Shown here in pieces: positions 30,141-31,666 of a stretch of DNA of 31,666 nucleotides. The notes under the pieces were generated by a model, which searched no databases, was not told the DNA's origin, and saw only the letters and a program-made list of their open reading frames with translations. Every line of letters starts with the position of its first letter. The first letter of the stretch is position 1. The position numbers were made by a program, and so were the translations under genes. The stretch spans positions 1,026,079 to 1,057,744 of the forward strand of contig BFEA01000293.1 of NCBI GenBank assembly GCA_003427395.1. Reading direction: 5' to 3'. Origin of the DNA: Chara braunii. Its lineage: Eukaryota > Streptophyta > Charophyceae > Charales > Characeae.

Positions 30141-30585
30141 TCTGAAACGAGGAGCTGAAGTTGCTGGAATGATTTGCTGTGCACTTGCGAATTGAGCCGT
30201 TGGCAGGAATCGCTTGCGGTCCACTGGGGAGTTGCACCAGTGGTTAACGGCGTAAAGTGGTGGTTTTTTTTTTTTTTTTTTTTTTGAAAAAGGGCGACGG
30301 CCTTGAGATATCATCAAACCCGCTACCCAAGAGATAGACCACTGGATCCCCCGATCGGCATCAAGCAGAGTCTGCTATGTTCGTAGGGGAGGGGCCTGAG
30401 GGGAGGCACGGGGGATTGGTCCGCTTTATCCCGGGTGCTACCGGCCGTCCCCTGGCCGGTATCCTGCAGGCTCGAGGGGCCGTAAAAACACGGCTCTGGT
30501 ATGCTACGGGTTTCCCTGTATGCCNATNGGTAGGAGTAGTGGTAGGTAGGTAGTGTGAGGAAAAAATTGAGAGAAGAGTATAGTT
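30141..30585. other. No gene; several repeat words
   Basis: TATCTGAAACGAGGAGCTGAA (split by the LINE region) repeats TATCTGAAACGAGGA at 28929. CACCAGTGGTTAACGG at 30236 matches the outer TIR of the element at 18245. A T-run lies near 30263-30285. Two N bases occur at 30525 and 30528. Confidence 0.5.
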
Positions 30586-30639
30586 AAAAAAAAAAAAAAA
30601 AAAAAGCTGACCGGTGGTCTTACAACTTTACTCGTCAAG

Positions 30640-30712
30640 TTCCGTCATCTGGATTCGAACACGTGTCTGTATTTTCAACAGTTCATGGGTGTACTCACTG
30701 AGCTAGGCTCTT
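30640..30712 (-). pseudogene. tRNA-like SINE head or tRNA pseudogene
   Basis: The minus strand reads TAGCTCAGTGAGTA (a good Pol III A box), about 32 bases later GTTCGAATCC (B box), and about 45 bases after that a T-run (plus A-run 30586-30605) that could act as a Pol III terminator. A possible anticodon arm, CTGT-TGAAAAT-ACAG, resembles tRNA-Phe, but the T stem does not pair. It is therefore not a working tRNA and is more likely a tRNA-derived SINE or relic. Confidence 0.5.
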
Positions 30713-30911
30713 GGGTTGTAAAGTGCTTTCAATACTGAAAAACGCCTTCGGGTTTTCCTATAAATAGCTTTGAAAAAACGTTGAAAATTTGGGTGTCCGA
30801 TGTCCGTTAACCAGCTCTCTCGGGAGTTGATCTGCTGTTCCCAAGGATTCAACCGACTGCTTTACCTAAGAAAAAAATCGACCCTTGTTCTCAGAATAAG
30901 CTGCTGTGATA

Positions 30912-31018
30912 ACCATCTTCACCCGAATATAACGCCCGGTCATTATAGCTCTACTTGGGCCATTTTTCAGTCCAGATGCCGCGATAATGACCGGGCGTTC
31001 TATTCGGGTGAAGATGGT
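30912..31018. mobile_element. Hairpin MITE, 107 bp
   Basis: 35-base arms, 34 complementary: left ACCATCTTCACCCGAATATA then ACGCCCGGTCATTAT, right ends CTATTCGGGTGAAGATGGT. The loop is 37 bases. The loop-to-right-arm sequence (TTTCAGTCCAGATGCC...) is homologous to the copy at 27065 (TTTCCGTCCCGATGCG...), so the two belong to one family. Confidence 0.85.
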
Positions 31019-31059
31019 GGGAAGGTAACCACTGCTTGCTTCCTATGGATTTTCACAGT

Positions 31060-31540
31060 CTACAACGTGACTGCCAGTGAAAGTTGCTGCTTGTTGTCTG
31101 AAACGAAAAACGAAACGATTGCATCTTTCTGCAGAGAATGGCCAGGTTCATCGGTTTGCTATAAATAGTAACGAGTGTATTTTGCCATCGTTTGTGGGCA
31201 GATGCACTCGTTTCGTTTTCGTTTCGTGTGCCGTGTGGCGAGGCCCTGAGAAATTGAAAGTTACAAAATTCAACTCCTGTGAAATTTCAAATTTCACCTC
31301 TGACGGTCAATGAAAAGTTGCAAACCGTTTGGTGTCGGCAAATTTCACCTCTGACGGTCAATTTCCTGAGAAATTGAAAGTTGCTGCTTGTTGTCAGAGG
31401 TTTACTGACTGTGGATTCATTCGACCTCTGAGAGACGGTGACAATCAATGAAAACATTGAAAAGTCAGAAAAGTTGAAAACCGCTGCTTGCGGTCGGTGA
31501 AAATGACGGTTTACAGCGTGTGAATTTGACCACTCACGGT
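31060..31540. repeat. Locally duplicated stretch
   Basis: GAAAGTTGCTGCTTGTTGTC occurs near 31079 and 31376. CCTGAGAAATTGAAAGTT occurs near 31246 and 31363. AATTTCACCTCTGACGGTCA occurs near 31290 and 31340. CACACGGCACACG-type words near 31226 resemble the right end of the MITE at 27955. No gene recognised. Confidence 0.6.
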
Positions 31541-31580
31541 CCAGTGGGGGAGGCCTGAATCAGTTATTAGATCATGGCAA

Positions 31581-31615
31581 GGGACGGTGGAGCCGGTTTT
31601 CAGCACCGGTGGGGC
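31581..31615 (+). repeat. Possible SINE-like head fragment
   Basis: GGGACGGTGGAGCCGGTTTT then CAGCACCGGTGGGGCT is similar in order to the SINE-like head but diverged. No tail is visible before the window ends. Confidence 0.3.
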
Positions 31616-31666
31616 TTCTTACTAGTTCTTAGCCTATCTCTCCGGTTCATGTTTTCCCTATATAGT

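Overview
This window is repeat-dominated nuclear DNA from a eukaryote. I find no intact host protein gene, no operon-like gene spacing, no bacterial signals and no CRISPR array. Recognisable coding sequence belongs to decayed retroelements: a Ty3/gypsy retrotransposon of the chromodomain (chromovirus) type and three 5'-truncated non-LTR (LINE) copies. A U2 snRNA fragment starting ATACCTTTCTCGG, which as I recall is the plant form of the U2 5' end (animals have ATCGCTTCTCGG), together with the chromovirus and the abundant small elements, points to a land plant or streptophyte alga. This is an inference; no marker gene settles it. A few N positions show a draft assembly.

Layout. 1-2.8 kb: CA repeat, an AT-rich foldback element, a poly-A-tailed SINE-like copy and an AG microsatellite. 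2.8-9 kb: a fossil chromovirus on the + strand (reverse transcriptase, integrase zinc domain, integrase core end, integrase tail, chromodomain, polypurine tract), then a presumed 3' LTR. 9-13.3 kb: GC-richer, then mixed sequence without recognisable genes. 13.3-16.9 kb: a GAGTA pentamer satellite containing two tandem copies of a 366-bp near-perfect palindrome. 17-20.8 kb: microsatellites, a nested terminal-inverted-repeat (TIR) element carrying an unrecognised open segment, and short tandem duplications. 20.8-28.1 kb: dense nested elements. These are hairpin MITEs, LINE fragments, SINE-like copies, a 200-bp tandem array, a minisatellite, and a U2 snRNA retropseudogene with poly-A and a 16-bp target-site duplication. 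28.4-30.1 kb: a GATA/GA microsatellite and a LINE that inserted into the right TIR of a small transposon. 30.1-31.7 kb: a tRNA-like SINE or pseudogene, another hairpin MITE and a locally duplicated stretch.

The strongest biology is retrotransposition by a LINE machinery: poly-A tails, target-site duplications, the U2 retrocopy, and a recurrent SINE-like family whose head keeps a 6-bp hairpin with a compensatory base pair. Beside it is a family of hairpin MITEs whose two arms match each other within a copy better than they match other copies. Both families appear several times in one window, so they can be tested by genome-wide search.
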